Below, piece after piece: positions 34,873 to 35,110 of a stretch of DNA of 35,110 nt. Made by a program: the position numbers and the translations under genes. The DNA lies in the NCBI GenBank assembly GCA_900315525.1, contig OMZO01000024.1:1-35110 (forward strand), read 5' to 3'. The DNA comes from an uncultured Prevotella sp. GTDB lineage: Bacteria; Bacteroidota; Bacteroidia; Bacteroidales; Bacteroidaceae. The notes below the pieces were generated by a model. The model made no database searches. It saw only the letters and a list, made by a program, of their open reading frames with translations, and was not told where the DNA came from. Each line of letters starts with the position of its first letter. Positions within the stretch are counted from its first letter, which is position 1.

Positions 34873-35110
34873 TTATGCAAGCACAACCTCTGCAGGCACG
34901 CCTAGCACTTTGTACAGACTGCGGGCAATGTCGAAACTCATCGATCTGCGACCATGAAGCAGGTCACTGAAGGTCGTAGCACTGATACCTATCATCTGAG
35001 CTGCTTCCTTCTGCTTCAGCCCACGCTCTTTCACCTGAGTCAGAATGGCATTAGTAAGCAGCGTACTCATTCTGCCAGGCAGTGGATGATAGGCACGGCC
35101 ATACTCATCG
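34873..35110 (-). CDS. XRE/HigA-like antitoxin, partial (5' end beyond window)
   Basis: The visible C-terminal part holds a helix-turn-helix of the Cro/C1 type (KQKEAAQMIGISATTFSDLLHGR). An ATG at 35070 would give 65 residues, but the frame stays open to the window edge and reads DEYGRAYHPLPGR just upstream, like the YE-x-HYP segment before the HTH in HigA-family antitoxins. So the true start is probably outside. A HigB-type toxin gene would be expected upstream, to the right of the window. Confidence 0.75.
   Translation of the reverse strand, partial: DEYGRAYHPLPGRMSTLLTNAILTQVKERGLKQKEAAQMIGISATTFSDLLHGRRSMSFDIARSLYKVLGVPAEVVLA

Overview
The window looks like a chromosome segment of a gut-type Bacteroidota, most like Prevotella/Segatella. 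The signs are: promoters of the TAnnTTTG type in front of many genes; no Shine-Dalgarno-like leaders; a NUDIX-type arabinose regulator with a Bacteroides-style arabinose operon; a Bacteroides-type serine palmitoyltransferase; an HU-HIG DNA-binding protein; and DUF4421, DUF1460 and FeoB-associated proteins. Identifications come from reading the sequence; no database search was run.

Layout. 1-130: the 3' end of a 5S rRNA gene and its terminator. 170-1853: truA and an EamA transporter. 1854-4037: a small accessory island with 11-nt tandem repeats, a terminator, a possibly structured leader, an unrecognised 105-aa gene, nested inverted repeats, a decayed DUF3987 (VirE-associated primase/helicase-like) gene, a palindromic repeat element and an HU-HIG gene with its own promoter. 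4144-16830 (minus strand): a long L-arabinose operon read galM lipoprotein - SSS symporter - NUDIX regulator (araR-like) - araD - araA - araB - GH51 arabinofuranosidase - transketolase - rpiB - BASS transporter. It covers release of arabinose, uptake, conversion to D-xylulose-5-phosphate and entry into the pentose phosphate pathway. 17015-20644 (minus): a galactose operon, galM - gluP - galK, closed by a strong terminator.

20748-23808 (minus): grpE - dnaJ - folC. 23858-27234 (minus): an ABC-F ATPase with one conserved and one consistently degenerate ATP site, bifunctional hisB, and a membrane protein overlapping hisB. 27393-30761 (plus): oxidoreductase - DUF4421 outer-membrane protein - DUF1460 amidase-like protein - YkvA-like protein. 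Then come tRNA-Cys (minus), a FeoB-associated Cys-rich membrane protein and a lipid kinase (minus), and divergent serine palmitoyltransferase (plus), tRNA-Pro (plus), a glutaredoxin-like protein (minus), a 44-aa ORF plus a KdgF-like cupin (plus), and the 3' part of an XRE/HigA-like antitoxin gene running off the right edge (minus).

Most of the window is ordinary core metabolism. The parts most worth a second look are the 1.9-4.0 kb island, the asymmetric ABC-F protein, the candidate regulator palindrome over the ara promoter, and the lipid kinase divergent from serine palmitoyltransferase.
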